Source: Zhengitettix transpicula
Lineage: Eukaryota > Arthropoda > Insecta > Orthoptera > Tetrigidae
Length of the DNA stretch: 64,000 nucleotides
Direction: 5' to 3'
Assembly (NCBI GenBank): GCA_037074705.1
Contig: CM073591.1
Location: 9,088,587-9,152,586, forward strand
Position 1 is the stretch's first letter. Every line of letters starts with the position of its first letter. The translations under genes and the position numbers were made by a program. Positions 43,441-55,335 of the stretch are shown here, piece by piece. The notes below the pieces were generated by a model. The model saw nothing but the letters and a program-made list of their open reading frames with translations, was not told the DNA's origin and made no database searches.

Positions 43441-43701
43441 AGTTAAAATATAATAAGACAGAGACTCGACTAAATTTTTGTTTAGTCCCTCCTCCTATTT
43501 AATTAATGAACAGACAGAACTGTTTTTAATATTAAAATATATCCATTGTAAAATAAATACGTACATTTATAATACTATGATAATTGTTTAATTATGTAGA
43601 ATACGTGACTCATTCCCGTTCCCTTGAAGCCTCTACAGCGTCACCTACCACGATACCAGGAATAACGAGTAGTGCTGTGAATTAGGTGAAGGATGTAACA
43701 G

Positions 43702-44240
43702 TTTTTTTAGGGTAACAGGCTACATGAGGCTAATCCACGTTGGGCAACTCCCCTTTACTACCATAGGAAGGGATCTGAAAGGGGGGATGCGGAAGGGTAG
43801 AGGAAGGTAGCCAAGGGTTAACTAGGGCCCCCGGGCTATAGTTTATGGATCCTACCCGGCATTCGCCTAAAAGTAATTAAGCGAAAAGCCTATAAAAACC
43901 TGCATCAGGTAGGTCGGGCATTGGGTTCTTGTCCCACGCCCTTCCTTCGATGGCGGGAGAGGCGATTGCTGTGGGGACGCAGCATTTCTTTCTACGTGCC
44001 TCGACCAGTTTAGGAGGCAGCTGGCCGACTGTTCCAATGGGAACAGGGAACAACTCTCGCCGAATGCCCAAAGTCGGTGACCCTCCGGAACATGCACCTC
44101 TCAAAACAGGCCTTGGCATGTGGGAACCTTAGATCAAAAAACCAAAGAGATGTGAAGGCGTCCCCAAAGGTAGCCTCCGCCAGAGCTCTCTGGGAAGGTT
44201 AACCTGCGAGAGAATTCAGTCCCAGGCTTCCTCTCGGCAT
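43702..44240 (-). repeat. Family R retroposon, copy R9
   Basis: Full-length type, poly(A) at the left, including the GAGAGCTCTCTGGGAAGGTT and CTGCGAGAGAA start module at the right. Confidence 0.8.
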
Positions 44241-44284
44241 ACATTTTTTATTAACCAGTAGCAATCTGATGGAGGGGTGACACG

Positions 44285-44742
44285 AATGGGCTACCTTTGG
44301 GGATGCCTTTTCCTCCGTTTTTGAACCGAGGCCTGTTCTGAGAGGTGTGTGTTCCGGGGTCACAGACCTTGGGCATACGGTAAGAGTTGTTATCTGTTCC
44401 CATTGGAACAGTCGACCAGCTGCCTCCTAAACTGGTTGAGGCACGTAGAAGGGAATGCTGCGACCCCACAGCAAACTCCTCTCCCTCCATCCAGGGAAGG
44501 GCGTGGGACAAGTACCCAATGCCCGACCTACCTGATGCAGGTTTTTATAGGGTTTTCCCTACATCACTTTTAGACGAATGCCGGGTAGGATCCTTAAACT
44601 GTAGCCCGGGGCCCACTAGTTAACCCTTGGCTACCTTCCTCTACCCTTCCGCATCCCCCCTTTCAAATCCCTTCCTATGCTATTAAGGGGGAGTTGCCAC
44701 TATGTGGATTACCCGCATGTAGCCTGTTGCCTTAAAAAAAGG
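44285..44742 (+). repeat. Family R retroposon, copy R10
   Basis: Plus sense, head-to-head with R9 (about 45 bp apart), ending GTAGCCTGTTGCC and an A run. Confidence 0.8.
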
Positions 44743-44946
44743 TAGCAATCAGATACTTTATACGTGCTTGAGCTTCATGCACACTGAGCCATCGTCACCT
44801 CAATAATATGTTATTTTAATAATTAAATCCATCTATACCGTGTCATTGCTAGCAAATACAAGGTCCAAAGCAACGGTCTCAAAAATATATTAATTAATTT
44901 CTGTTTATTTTGTATTGATTGTTGCCTCAGTCTTTGTCGCCAGTAA

Positions 44947-45100
44947 ATATTACAATGGCAGCCGCACAAAGTGCAGGTGCTGAACGTGTGGAGTACAGAG
45001 GACAAAGTGTTCAAGGTGAATTTCCCTCGGCATTGCACTTTGGCGATCATCGACGATCAGCAGACTTCATCCTGTACGAACACCGCCCTCATTACGGAAA
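44947..45100 (+). pseudogene. Coding-like fragment, unidentified
   Basis: Frame reading WQPHKVQVLNVWSTEDK...FPRHCTLAIIDDQQ with many GTG/CTG codons, bounded by stops, with no clear start. It may be an exon or a fragment. The downstream CCTCATTACGGA word also occurs near 47097, hinting that it belongs to a repeat. Confidence 0.2.
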
Positions 45101-45149
45101 CACATCCCCGCCCCCTCCCCCTAAGTATAAATAAAGTATATCAGCCAAT

Positions 45150-45540
45150 TAAGACGAAAGAAGTGATAATGTAAACACCACACGACGACTAAAATCTCAG
45201 CCAATCAAATGCGTGATGAGAAATTGGTGATGTGTTTGGGGGGACTACACACGTTCCCTTGATACGGGATACTAAAGGAACGTTTAGTTCGCCCCATGTA
45301 GCAGGAATTACAAGTGGGAAATGGTATTGGTGGATCTGTAAATGATGGATATTTGATATTCTTTAAATTAAGTTTGTGATGTAGAAATTTGTTTTTTTGA
45401 GTTTTGTCAAGTGACGAGTGTGCAGTTGTGTCGCTCTAGGCTCTTCTGACGAACAAAGAGGAACAAGGATCGGAGAAACGTTGCAGTGTTGTATTTATGT
45501 TATCACTTCCCTTTGTCTGTCTTTATTATTCATTATTTTC
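45150..45540. repeat. Family A foldback, copy A9, diverged
   Basis: The left arm is mostly lost (CAATTAAGACGAAAGAAGTG, AACACCACACGACG). The right arm is good: GTTTTGTCAAGTGACGAGTG, GCAGTTGTGTCGCTCTAGG, CTGACGAAC..GGAGAAACG, TCTTTATTATTCATTATTTT. Confidence 0.7.
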
Positions 45541-46660
45541 AATCAGACGTAAATTAAAATAAATGGAGTCTGGACTGGACGAGTCAACTTCGGGATGTCA
45601 AGACTGAACGACATTGACGACGACGACGACGACGGAGGTAAACTACGTCCATAAGATAAATAAAGGCAGAATAATTTTAATACAATTTAATTCGAGATTT
45701 ACAAAACCAAAGGACCCCCACTGTGGAACCTCATCATCGGGTAGGAAATGCGGAAAAAAACAACCATAAAGGATATCGATCGCATTTCAAAACCAACTTG
45801 GATGTAAAAAAAAATGTGCATTGTAAATATATTTTTTATTCAATGTTTGTAACCCGCTAATAGAATTTTTACACGCCTTTCAATCAAGGATTAGATTAGT
45901 TCCGTTAATCCTCGGCTGAGGAAATTGGACAAGTGAAATTGATATTACTTACAAATGTGAATAGAATGAAATATACATAAAATACCATACATGGTTAAGA
46001 TCATAAATAGTGATAAAAAAATTTAAAGTGTGCATAGTTGAAGTTACATGAAATAGGATCAGGGAGAACGTGAAGAAAAGAGAATATGTTAGGATTACAC
46101 AAGTAACAAATCTTAAATAAAACAAGAAGATCAAGAACAAGCTTCGTTGCATTCCTCAGACTTAATCAGGACATCTCTTTATTTTTTTAATTACTATTAA
46201 AACTGACGTTGTCCCAAAGTTGGGTCGAAACGTTACACTTCTTTTGTTGTACCCCCTCTGGAGGTCATAATTCTTTAATTTAACTGTATTAAAATTATTC
46301 TGACTTTCATAATAATAATAATAATATAGATAAATATCTATTTCAACACACACACACACACATTTTTTTCTCACCACATGTGACGTTCATTAGTCCTACT
46401 TACATAATTGTCTTATGGTATGCGAGATATTTACTTCAAAATAAACGAATATAAGACTGCAAACTAATGGGATTCTATTTTTTATTTTTTCTAAAAAAAG
46501 ATTTATAATAGATAAGGATTCTAAAAGAGTAACACGAGGAATTCAAGTGTGCGTAGAAGGAAAAGAAATTGATACCTAGAAGAAGAATATTTTTCTGAAA
46601 GGTGCAGTGAGTGTCTGACAACTGAAGTAACAGTAAGACTGGCAGAGTCTCTACAACAGC
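45541..46660. other. Intergenic, nothing firm
   Basis: AT-rich. A CTGACG..GGGTCGAAACGTT hairpin word lies at 46202-46236 and TAA and CA microsatellites at 46305-46362. Confidence 0.45.
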
Positions 46661-46759
46661 ACAGGGAACACAATGGCTACTACTCACGCGAAACGGTTTT
46701 TCACGACCTTCTTAATTTTGATCGCCCGCTCTTCCTGCAGCACTGATGACTACTGGCTC

Positions 46760-47070
46760 ACTCTCACCAGGGCCGCTGCGATGCGCTGCGTTCAGGTCCG
46801 TGGAGGCTCGTCGCTGCTGTCGAATGCGATGAAGAGCGCCTCGCACCACGACTTTATACCAGGGTTCCCTTCAAACAATGGATGGCGCCTGCGCGCGCAC
46901 CCCGACGGCCCCGAGCTCTCCCGAAGTCGCCCGAACTCTCACGAAGTCGCCCGAGTCGAGGACAGTCCGCCCCCTCCCAGCCGCCCTGGGAGCCCTACAC
47001 GTACACTGGGGAGGGGAGGGGGAGCGGCAGAGGAGGGAGAAGTGACGCGGGCTGGAGACCCTGCATCAGG
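46760..47070 (-). promoter_or_regulatory. CpG-rich island with minus-strand TATA box
   Basis: On the minus strand, TATAAAG (46858-46852) lies below a GC-rich upstream stretch (46870-47060) with two CGGGCGACTTCG direct repeats. A consensus-like donor CTG|GTGAGAG follows at 46768/46767, which would end a short noncoding first exon (about 46825-46768). A plus-strand open frame (46673-47206) overlaps and starts with a hydrophobic stretch; it could instead be the real feature. Confidence 0.3.
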
Positions 47071-47370
47071 TAGACAGAATCTGTCCTCAACAATCCTCAT
47101 TACGGACACTGGCATACAACACCACGGTTTACTGCGACTATTCAGAACAGAATTAAATAAACATCAGGCAATTTTAAGTCAGAAACAAGAAATAATTATT
47201 AATTAAATTAACAAAATTTCATTTATTTTCCGTCCTCATCAGGTTCGAGCTTAAAAAAAATAATTGATAAACAGGTGACTACCGTGGCCGAAATTTAAAT
47301 TAATTAATGACTTAAAATTGCCTGATGTTTATTTACTTAAACTCACACCATTCGGGAAAGCTCAGGGAGA

Positions 47371-47885
47371 TTTTTTTTAATAGGGCTACATGAGGGTAAT
47401 CCACGTTGGGCAACTCCCCTTTAATAGCATAGGTAGGGATTTGAAAGGGGGGATGCGGAAGGGTAGAGGAAGGTTGCCAAGGGTTAACTAGGGGGCCCCG
47501 GGCTATATTTTAAGGATCCTACCCGGCATTCGCCTAAATAAATGCAGGTAAAACCCTAGAAAAACCTGCAACAGGTAGGTCGGGCATTGGCTACTTGTCC
47601 CACGCCCTTCCCCGGATGGCGGGAGACGGAGTTTGCTGTGGGGACGCTGCATTCTCCTTCTCCGTGCCTCGACCAGTTTAGGAGGCAGCTGGCCGACTTT
47701 TCCAATGGGAGCAGAGAACAACTCTTACCGTATGCCCCAAGGTCTGTGACCCCGGAACTTACACCTCTTAAAACAGGACTCAGCATGTGGGAACCTTAGT
47801 TCAAATACGGAGAGAGGAGGAGGCATCCCCAAAGGTAGCCCCTTCGTATCTCTCCTACAAGGTGGTGCCGGAAAGCTCAGGGAGA
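47371..47885 (-). repeat. Family R retroposon, copy R11
   Basis: Poly(A) at the left (T run then AATAGGGCTACATGAGG). Ends near CTCTCCTACAAGGTGG. Confidence 0.8.
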
Positions 47886-48254
47886 GGAATCCGCGAAGTG
47901 ACATAGGGAACTTTACGCCTCGGGACTGTAACAGCAACTGTGCTCGACCACGGAGAGATTAATCTCATATGGTAGTGAACAGATGTAGCGGGTTAATAAT
48001 AATTTCAACTGAAGTATACTTAAAATAATATTTAATACGTGTATGCTTTTTTTTTGCGATTTATCTAACTACGTACAGCACTGCACTGAAGTGACAGGGA
48101 AAAAAGAAACTGTTGAAACTATTTTTTATCCTCTTTTCTATATTTATTTTAGGCTTATGTTCGTCTTAATTTTTTGTTGTTGTTTTTTTAATACTGCCGC
48201 CGTGTCTTGGGCCAATGTATTTAACTGTAAATATCTTACTGTATTTTTATATTT

Positions 48255-48375
48255 TCTAAGTAGAAGGGTTACATAAATACCAAACAACGACGTTTCTGGG
48301 ATCCTAGTTCCCTTTCCTCAGGTGCTAAGAAGAGCCTAGAGAGGCAAAACTGAACTGGTCACAACACTCAAAAGC
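48255..48375 (+). repeat. Family A left arm, copy A10
   Basis: ACATAAATACCAAACAACGA, CTGGGATCC, CCTCAGGTGCTAAGAAGAGC. The right arm is missing. Confidence 0.65.
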
Positions 48376-49029
48376 TGGAAATTATTTTTATTTGACATCT
48401 TAAAAAGGAGCGTTGAGAAAACATCGAGACTTTATCAATCCCTCACTTTTTAATTAAATAAAACATTTTGGGCGTTGAGTTTCTCCTCGTGTCGTCCCGG
48501 CGTAATTGTCACAACAGTCGCACGTGCCAGCTCTCGCGATCTTCTGACAAGCGGCACGTGTTGTACCCACCTTCAAGGGCAATGAATGTCCTTTCGCAGT
48601 CAAACTGAAGCTGAAATCCTCCCCGGTAGTGCTGCAGGTGTGCGAGGGATCCAAAGATGGCCGCGCTGCTCTCAGACACACCCCGACGGGGGGGGGGGGG
48701 GGTTACAATATGGAAAAACGTCAGGTTTAATATAAAAATCCAAAGGAAACATTTCAATCATCAGTATGAAGATTAACAGTGATATTAACACAACTCGTGT
48801 ACCTTATTTAATAAATGCCCTTTTAGAGATCTTTCAAAGTGCAATTCTTTTATTACAGGGGGCAGTTTATTATAAAATAATGTCCCTAAATGTTTTAAAA
48901 TAATTATATTACTTTACTCTATTTTCCTTCATTGTAACTTCCCTTATTTAATTTTTAATTAAGTTTTAATTTCAATAATCTACTACCGGGGAAAACTGGC
49001 CGTTTGTAGATTAAATAAATACAGAAGGA
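48376..49029. other. Intergenic, nothing recognised
   Basis: The short open frames near 48454-48757 (minus) have no family. A G homopolymer of about 16 bases lies at 48690-48705. Confidence 0.4.
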
Positions 49030-49345
49030 AGGAATAAGGAAGATAGCGAATTCAGACGAAAAGGTGATGATATAAATACCACAAACCTTATCTGGGACCC
49101 TTGTTCCCTTTTCTTCAGGTGTGCTAAGAAGAGCCTAGAGCGACACAACTGCACTCGTCAGTTGACGACAACTCAAAAGCTCTCACTTAATGAACTCATT
49201 GAGTTAATTTGGAACTCTAATAACTGAATTACAAGTGCACCACGATACTGCAGGCCGCATTCCGCGAATATTGTCGCTGACTCCCTCGCACTTTGAGTGT
49301 TGTCAACTGACGAGTGCAGTTGTGTCGCTCTAGGCACTTCTATAA
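49030..49345. repeat. Family A foldback, copy A11
   Basis: The left arm is complete. The centre carries GTGCACCACGATACTGCAGG, the reverse complement of the giant repeat's spacer. The right arm ends at CTCTAGGCACTTC. Confidence 0.75.
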
Positions 49346-49384
49346 TTCATTTCAGTTTTAAAATGAAAAGAATTTACATCTGAT

Positions 49385-49800
49385 TGAAAATAATGAATAA
49401 GAAAGAAGAACTGATAATATAAATACCACACAACAACGTTCCTGGGATCCTCCTTGTCCCCCTTTCCTAAGGGTGCCTAAGAAGAGCCTAGAGCGACACA
49501 ACTGCACTGGTCAGTTGAGACAAAACTAAAAAAAAAAGTGTTTTCACACGTTGACGGATTTTACGCGGAATGCGGCCTGCAGTATCGTGGTGCACTTGTA
49601 AATGTGATTCAGTTAGAGTTGTTGTTAACTCAATGAGTTCGTTAAGTAAAAGTTTTGTCAACTGACTGGTGCAGTTGTGTCGCTCTAGGCTCTTCGTCGC
49701 AACTGAGGAAAGGGAACAAGGATCCCAGAAACGTTGTTGAGTGGTATTTATATTACGCTTATTTTTGTCTGTATAGGGTATCTTTCTTATTCATTAATAA
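49385..49800. repeat. Family A foldback, copy A12, full length
   Basis: Best complete example: left arm from AATGAATAAGAAAGAAG, central CAGTATCGTGGTGCACTTG spacer, right arm with CTGAGGAAAGGGAACAAGG, ATCCCAGAAACGTTG and TTCTTATTCATTAATAAT. Confidence 0.85.
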
Positions 49801-50500
49801 TAATTTCGGACAAAAAAGTGATGATATAAATACCACACAACGTTTTTGTGATTCATGTCCCTTTCGCAGTGCAGTTGTGTCGCGCTAGGCTCTTCTTAGC
49901 ACCTGACGAAAGGAACAAGGATCACAGGATAATATAAATACCACACAACAACGGTTCTGGGATCCTAATCCCTCTCGTAGTGCGGTTGTGACGCGCTAGG
50001 CTCTTCTTAGCACCTGACGAAAGGTACAAGGATCACAGGATAATATAAATACCACACAACAACGTTTCTGGGAACCTTTTTCCTCTCGTAGTGCGGTTGT
50101 GACGCTCCAGGCTCTTCTTAGCACCTGACGAAAGGTACAAGGATCACAGGATAATATAAATACCACACAACAACGTTTCTGGGAACCTTTTCCGTCTCGT
50201 AGTGCGGTTGTGACGCTCTACGTTCTTCTTCGCACCTGACGAAAGGGACAAAGATGCCAGAAACATTGTGTGGTAATTATATTACCCTTTTTTTGTGTGT
50301 ATCGGCTACCTTTCTTATTCATTAATAATAATTTCGGACAAAAAAGTGATGATATAAATACCACACAACGTTTCTGTCATCCATGTCCCTTTCGCAGTGC
50401 AGTTGTGTCACGCTAGGCTCCTCTTAGCACCTGACGAAAGGCACAAGGATCCCAGAAACGTTGTGTGGTACTTGTATCATCACCTTCTTGTCTTTCACGT
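49800..50500. repeat. Tandemly expanded family A palindromes (A13)
   Basis: GGATAATATAAATACC recurs at about 49928, 50039 and 50150, exactly 111 bases apart, each unit being itself a shortened palindrome (CTGGGATCC.., GCGGTTGTGACGC, CTGACGAAAGG). Normal-looking arms lie at both ends. Confidence 0.85.
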
Positions 50501-50629
50501 GTACTTGTATTAGTCCGCGCTGTGAAACGGTCCCTCAGTATTACAAGGGTTGGCAGTAGTTCTGAAGCTACACAGAGAAGGGTACATTATCTTTGCCGCG
50601 TCAGCGAGGACCTGGGCTCCGTGTGTTTG

Positions 50630-50930
50630 ATTGATGCCGCCGCGTGCGTGGGCGGGCGGACATCCAGGTCCTGTCCGGTTCCCTCGATATTGATCCGCAG
50701 CCAGCCGTTTTTTCCGCTAAGGGAAAATTGCGTATAAATAGCAGATTGCCCCCGGGCGGCGGCGGCGGGACACACGTCGTCTCCTCCCCGGACTGAATAA
50801 TCGGTTTTGTGCGCGGCGGCGGCGTCGGCGGGAGCGGGGGGATGCGAGGGGGGGAGGGAATCTGAAAAGTGGCGCGGCGCGTTGCCATGGAAACGCGGGG
50901 ACAAAGCAACAGGTCGCGCTGACATCTCTA
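50630..50930 (+). promoter_or_regulatory. CpG island with TATA box, EGR-type site and X-box
   Basis: Strongly GC- and CpG-rich island in AT-rich surroundings. GCGTGGGCG (50646-50654) equals the EGR/Krox consensus and is followed by GGCGG. TATAAATA (50733-50740) and, near the right edge, GTTGCCATGGAAAC (50881-50894) follow; the latter is one base from the palindromic RFX X-box. No convincing downstream coding exon follows on the plus strand within the window, and direction is uncertain. Confidence 0.45.
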
Positions 50931-51114
50931 ATTAAATTCTGATGCGGTATTGTTCCGCTGTCTTGTTATGGGTGCCTTTTAGGAAGAAGAAATGTCTGCA
51001 AAATAACAGCTTTGAGACTTGTTGTCGCTTGACAGCCTAAATAAAAGGAGAATGAAGTGGACGTGGACCTGCTGGGTGCGGCACAGGAAACTTGTATTTG
51101 TCTGTATTTATGTC

Positions 51115-51535
51115 AAATGAAAATAATGAATAAGAAAGACAGACAATTCAGACAGAAGAAGTGATGACATAAAGACCATACAGAAACGTTTTCTGGGATC
51201 CTTGTTCCCTTTCCTCATGTGCTAAGAAGAGCCTAGAGCGACACAACTGCACTAGTCACTCAAAAGTGTTTTAACGTTGACGGATTTCCGCGAGGAAGTC
51301 AGGGACAATATTCGCGGAATGCGACCTGCAATATCGTGGTGCACTTGTAAATGTGTTGAATTGAGTGAACTCAATGAGCTTTTGAGTTTTAGAGTGCAGT
51401 TGTGTCGCTCTAAGCTCTTCTTAGCTCACCTGAAGAAAGAGAACAAGGGTCCCAGAAAATGTTTGTGGTATTTATATTATCACCCCTTTTTTGTCTGAAT
51501 TCGCTATCTTCCTTATTCATTCCTTCTGTATTTAT
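51115..51535. repeat. Family A foldback, copy A14
   Basis: Full-length type with central GTTGACGGATTTCCGCG and ATATCGTGGTGCACTTG. The right arm ends TCTTCCTTATTCATTCC. Confidence 0.8.
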
Positions 51536-51984
51536 TTAATCTACAAACGGCCAGTTTTCTCCGGTGGTAGATTCTTGAAATTACAACTTAATTACAAATT
51601 AAATAAGGGAAGTTACAACAAAGGAAACTAGAGTAAGGTAATATAATTATTTTAAAACATAAGCTAGGAATTAGGGTCATTGTTTCAACCATAAACACAT
51701 GTATACAGAAATATATTAATGAAAGGTTAATTTTGAAAAAGTTAAAGGAGGAGTTATTATTGTACTGGCCTGCAAAGAAGAAAAGTGGAAAAATATGTGA
51801 GACCAGAGATTAATTAACTATTTAACCGTCTAAGGAGACGAGCTTTTCTTTAGTTTACAACTGTTCACTGTCACTACACTACACAGTTCACCTTGAGTCT
51901 AAATTTTTTTTCTGGTTAGTAAACTATCGCAGGTAAATTGCGCCAGTTAATTATTTTCCTATTCAGGAATGAGCGCTGGCAGTA
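51536..51984. other. Intergenic, nothing recognised
   Basis: AT-rich. The stretch at 51525-51680 (ATTTAATCTACAAACGGCCAG region) is a reverse copy of 48900-49025, so the flanks of two family A copies are duplicated too. Confidence 0.5.
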
Positions 51985-52515
51985 CCTGCGAGGGCTGATC
52001 TCTCGCAGGCAGAATCTTGTAGGAGAGACACGAAGGGGCTAACTTTGGGGATGCCTCCTCCTCTCTCCGTTTTTGAACTGAGGTTCCCACAATCCGAGGC
52101 ACTGTTTTGAGAGGTTGTATGTTCCGGGGTCACAGACCTTGGGGCATACGGTAAAAGTTGTTCGCTGTTCCCATTGGAACAGTCGGCCAGCTGCCTCCTA
52201 AACTGGTCGAGGCACGTAGAATGGAATGCTGCGTCCCCACAGCAAACTCTTTTCCCGCTATCCAGGGAAGGGCGTGGGACAAGTACGCAAATGCCCGACC
52301 TACCTGATGCAGGTTTTTCTAGGGTTTGTCCTGCATTTCTTTTAGGCGAATGCCGCGGGGTAGGATCCTTAAACCGTAGCCCGGGGGCCCCTAGTTAACC
52401 CTTGGCTACCTTCCTCTACCCTTCCGCATCCCCCCTTTCAAATCCCTTCCTATGCAATTAAAGGGGAGTTGCCACGATGTGGATTACCCTCATGTAGCCT
52501 GGTACCCTAAAAAGA
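51985..52515 (+). repeat. Family R retroposon, copy R12
   Basis: Plus sense. Starts with the GCGAGGGCTGATCTCTCGCA hairpin module and ends ATGTAGCCTGGTACCC plus an A-rich tail. Confidence 0.8.
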
Positions 52516-54094
52516 AGTATTTTCCAACATACGGTTTTTTTGTTGTCTGGTATTTAACTTAAACATGTGGTCATTATAATTCATAATAAGACAAAATAAC
52601 CAATAGAACAAGGAAAGGTAAAAGTGGAGTATAAGGAAATGTAAACGTTGAAGGTGGAAAAATTCGGTGAAAGGGAAAAAACTACACGTTTCAGTGAAAG
52701 CAATCTCTGATGTTTATTCACAGAGTTGAATATTTAATGTAATCTGACAATAATCATTTGATAAATAATATAAACAGTTCAACCAATATATCAGAACAAT
52801 TGATTTATTAATTTCGATTAGAACCGTCGCTGGAGGCAGTCCTTGGCTCTCAAGGTAATATATATATATATATAAATGCAATAATTGAAAACTACGCATT
52901 ATCTGTTTACCTGAATAAGTCCACAAAAATTGAGGACGAAACATCGTACAAAGTTCTCGGTTTCCCCTCGGGTGAAGACGACGACGGAGCTTTCAGTCGT
53001 CGAAACGTCGCGTTTAAATCGCTGTTGGCGCCCGCGATAACTTTTTATCCAACAATTACACCGGCAAAGTCTTCAATATTTGATCGTATGAAGTAATTAT
53101 TTTGGTTAAATTAATTAATACATTTTTTTCTGTTATATTGGCTGAACCGTATTTAAGAGTTTCTCGTGACTGTCGTGGTTGAGGCTTTTCCGCCAGTGCT
53201 CTGGATTTTTTTTAGAGAGTGTGACGCTTCTTTATGCAGGAGCAGAGCCACGGAGGAAATAACAAACAATGAGATTACACAGAAAACACAGGAAAAACTG
53301 TTGACACGGACTACTGAAGAAAAAATAGAGACTGTTAGGGAGAAAGGAATAATTAAGCCACAGAGGTAATACAGGAACGACGGTTCAAAATGGTATGGAA
53401 CATATAAAAAGGACGGTAGCTCACAGATGGCCGAAGAAAATAATAGAAGGAAAGAGGAAGGCCACCGTCCACATTAATATAGAACAAAAGGGATTGGACT
53501 ATAAAAATAATGGTAAGATACGGAGGCTTGGATGCAAGGGACTAGACGCACGCACGCACACACTTGCCTATATCCTTCCTAGTGACAGACCGGCAAAGCT
53601 CTGCGGGCAAGTCTACCTCAGGCCCCTGCCCCGTGCTGAGCCTCCGCCATGTTGTGGTCTCCGTATTTAATATTATAATTAATGTGTGTTGCCTTTGGAA
53701 GTTTCCGTCCCTGCCAACGAGATGACGTTCCTCTACATTTCCTTTACCGAGTCTCGTTTCCAATCATTTATCTCTAGTAATTAAATGACAGTACGATATA
53801 ATATTATAACTATTTATTATTTGACGTTTTTAATTATTGCTGACGTCATCTCACACATATATATATATATATATATTGTCAATTTTAATTTTTTTTGCTG
53901 ATGTTAACCAAAATTCTTCTCTCTTTTTTTTTTATTATAAAAGCGTGAAATAATTTGAGATCAGAATGTGAAAAAAACGTCAACTTTTCATAATTTATTG
54001 AATTTTTTTTGCATTATTTGGTAATTTATTTAAGTTTCACAGTCGTAATTTAACAAGGCATAACTTTTTCTCATAATTAATTATAGTCAACAGC
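52516..54094. other. Intergenic with dyad motif
   Basis: Holds a GTGAAGA, GACGAC..GTCGTC, GAAACGTCGCG hairpin (52970-53010), a fragment of the sequence that follows family B (53058-53080), and short TA tracts (52858, 53855). The open frame 53395-53670 has no recognised domain. Confidence 0.45.
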
Positions 54095-54325
54095 CAAATA
54101 ACAGGCAAGATATAAATAGATAAATACCACGTTGCAACGTTGCTCGAAGCCCTTGTTCCTTTCTTCAGGTGGTTAGAAGAGCTTGAGAGAGACACAACTG
54201 CACTGGTCACTTGACAAAACTGAAAAAAGTCTGTATTTGGCTCTTCCTCTCTCTCTCTCTCTATCACTATATCTCTCTATCTCCATCTCTCTCTCTATCT
54301 CTATATCTCTGTCTCTCTCTCTTAG
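54095..54325. repeat. Family A fragment A15 and CT/CTAT tract
   Basis: Left arm with AATACCACGTTGCAACG, CTTGTTCCTTTCTTCAGG, AGACACAACTGCACTGG (54095-54235), then a TCTC/TATC tract (54239-54322). Confidence 0.7.
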
Positions 54326-54364
54326 ATTATTAATTATCAAGCAGACGTAAATTTGTGGATCGTC

Positions 54365-54897
54365 CGAGATAATTCTCTCGTAGGTGAACCTTCCCAGAGA
54401 GCTCTGGAGGAGGCTACCCTTGGGGATGCCTTCACAACTCTCTGGTTAGTTGAACTAAGGTTCCCACATGCCGAGGCCTGTTTTGAGAGGTGCATGTACC
54501 GGGGTCGCAGACCTTGGGGCATACGGTAAGAGTTGTCCGCTATTCCTATTGGAATAGTCGGTCAGCTGCCTCCTAAACTGGCCAAGGCATGGCGAGGGGA
54601 ATGCTGCGACCTCACAGCTAACTCCTCTCCCACTATCCAGGGAAGGGCGTGGGACAAGTACCCCAAATGCCCGACCTACCTGATGCAGGTTTTTCTAGGG
54701 TTTTCCCTGCGTCACGTTTAGGCGAATTGCCCCGGGGTAGGATCCTTAAACCATAGCCCGGGGCCTGTAGTTAACCCTTGGCTACCTTCCTATACCCTTC
54801 CACATCTCCCCTTTCAAATCCTTTTCCTATGCTATAAGAGGGGAGTTGCCACTATGTGGATTGCCCTATAAATAGCCTGTCTACACCTTAAAAAAAC
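54365..54897 (+). repeat. Family R retroposon, copy R13
   Basis: Plus sense, full type: TTCTCTCGTAGGTGAACC start module, poly(A) after CCTGTCTACACC. Confidence 0.8.
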
Positions 54898-55074
54898 ACG
54901 TTGTCGTCGAAAAGGTTAACTGACTTAGAAAATAAAGCGATAAGATTACAAAATCGCACAGAGAAACATTGGTACTGAAGACGTTCCTTTAGTCAATAAA
55001 TAAATAAACAGCCTGCAGCCGTAAAAAAAAAATTGGCGACGTTTCGTCCTTGTTTCAGGAGCTCTTCAGGTTTA

Positions 55075-55335
55075 GTAATTTCATGAATAAGAAAGGTAGC
55101 CAAATACAGACAAAAGAAAGTGATAATGAAAATACCACACATCAACGTTTCTCGGATCTTTGTGCCTTTCCTCAGGTGCGAAGAAGAGCCTAGACTTTTC
55201 AGTTTTGTCAACTGACTAGTGAGGTTGTGTCGCTCTAGGCTCCTCTTCTTAGGCACCCTTAGGAAAGGTGACAAGGATCCCAGAAAAGCTGATATATCAC
55301 TTCTTTTGTCTGTATTTGGCTACCTTATTTTCAAT
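55075..55335. repeat. Family A foldback, copy A16
   Basis: Both arms short but clear, meeting at CTTTTCAGTTTTGTCAACTG. Preceded by GCGACGTTTCGTCCTTG (55037). Confidence 0.75.

Noticed and set aside
46673..47206. 177-residue plus-strand frame as a secreted protein gene
   Set aside because: The N-terminus is weakly signal-like but the C-terminal part runs into a dispersed repeat; kept only as an alternative within the promoter-like island.
50587..50925. 112-residue minus-strand frame in the CpG island
   Set aside because: Pro/Ala/Arg-rich as expected from GC-rich noncoding DNA; two frames on the same strand are open together.
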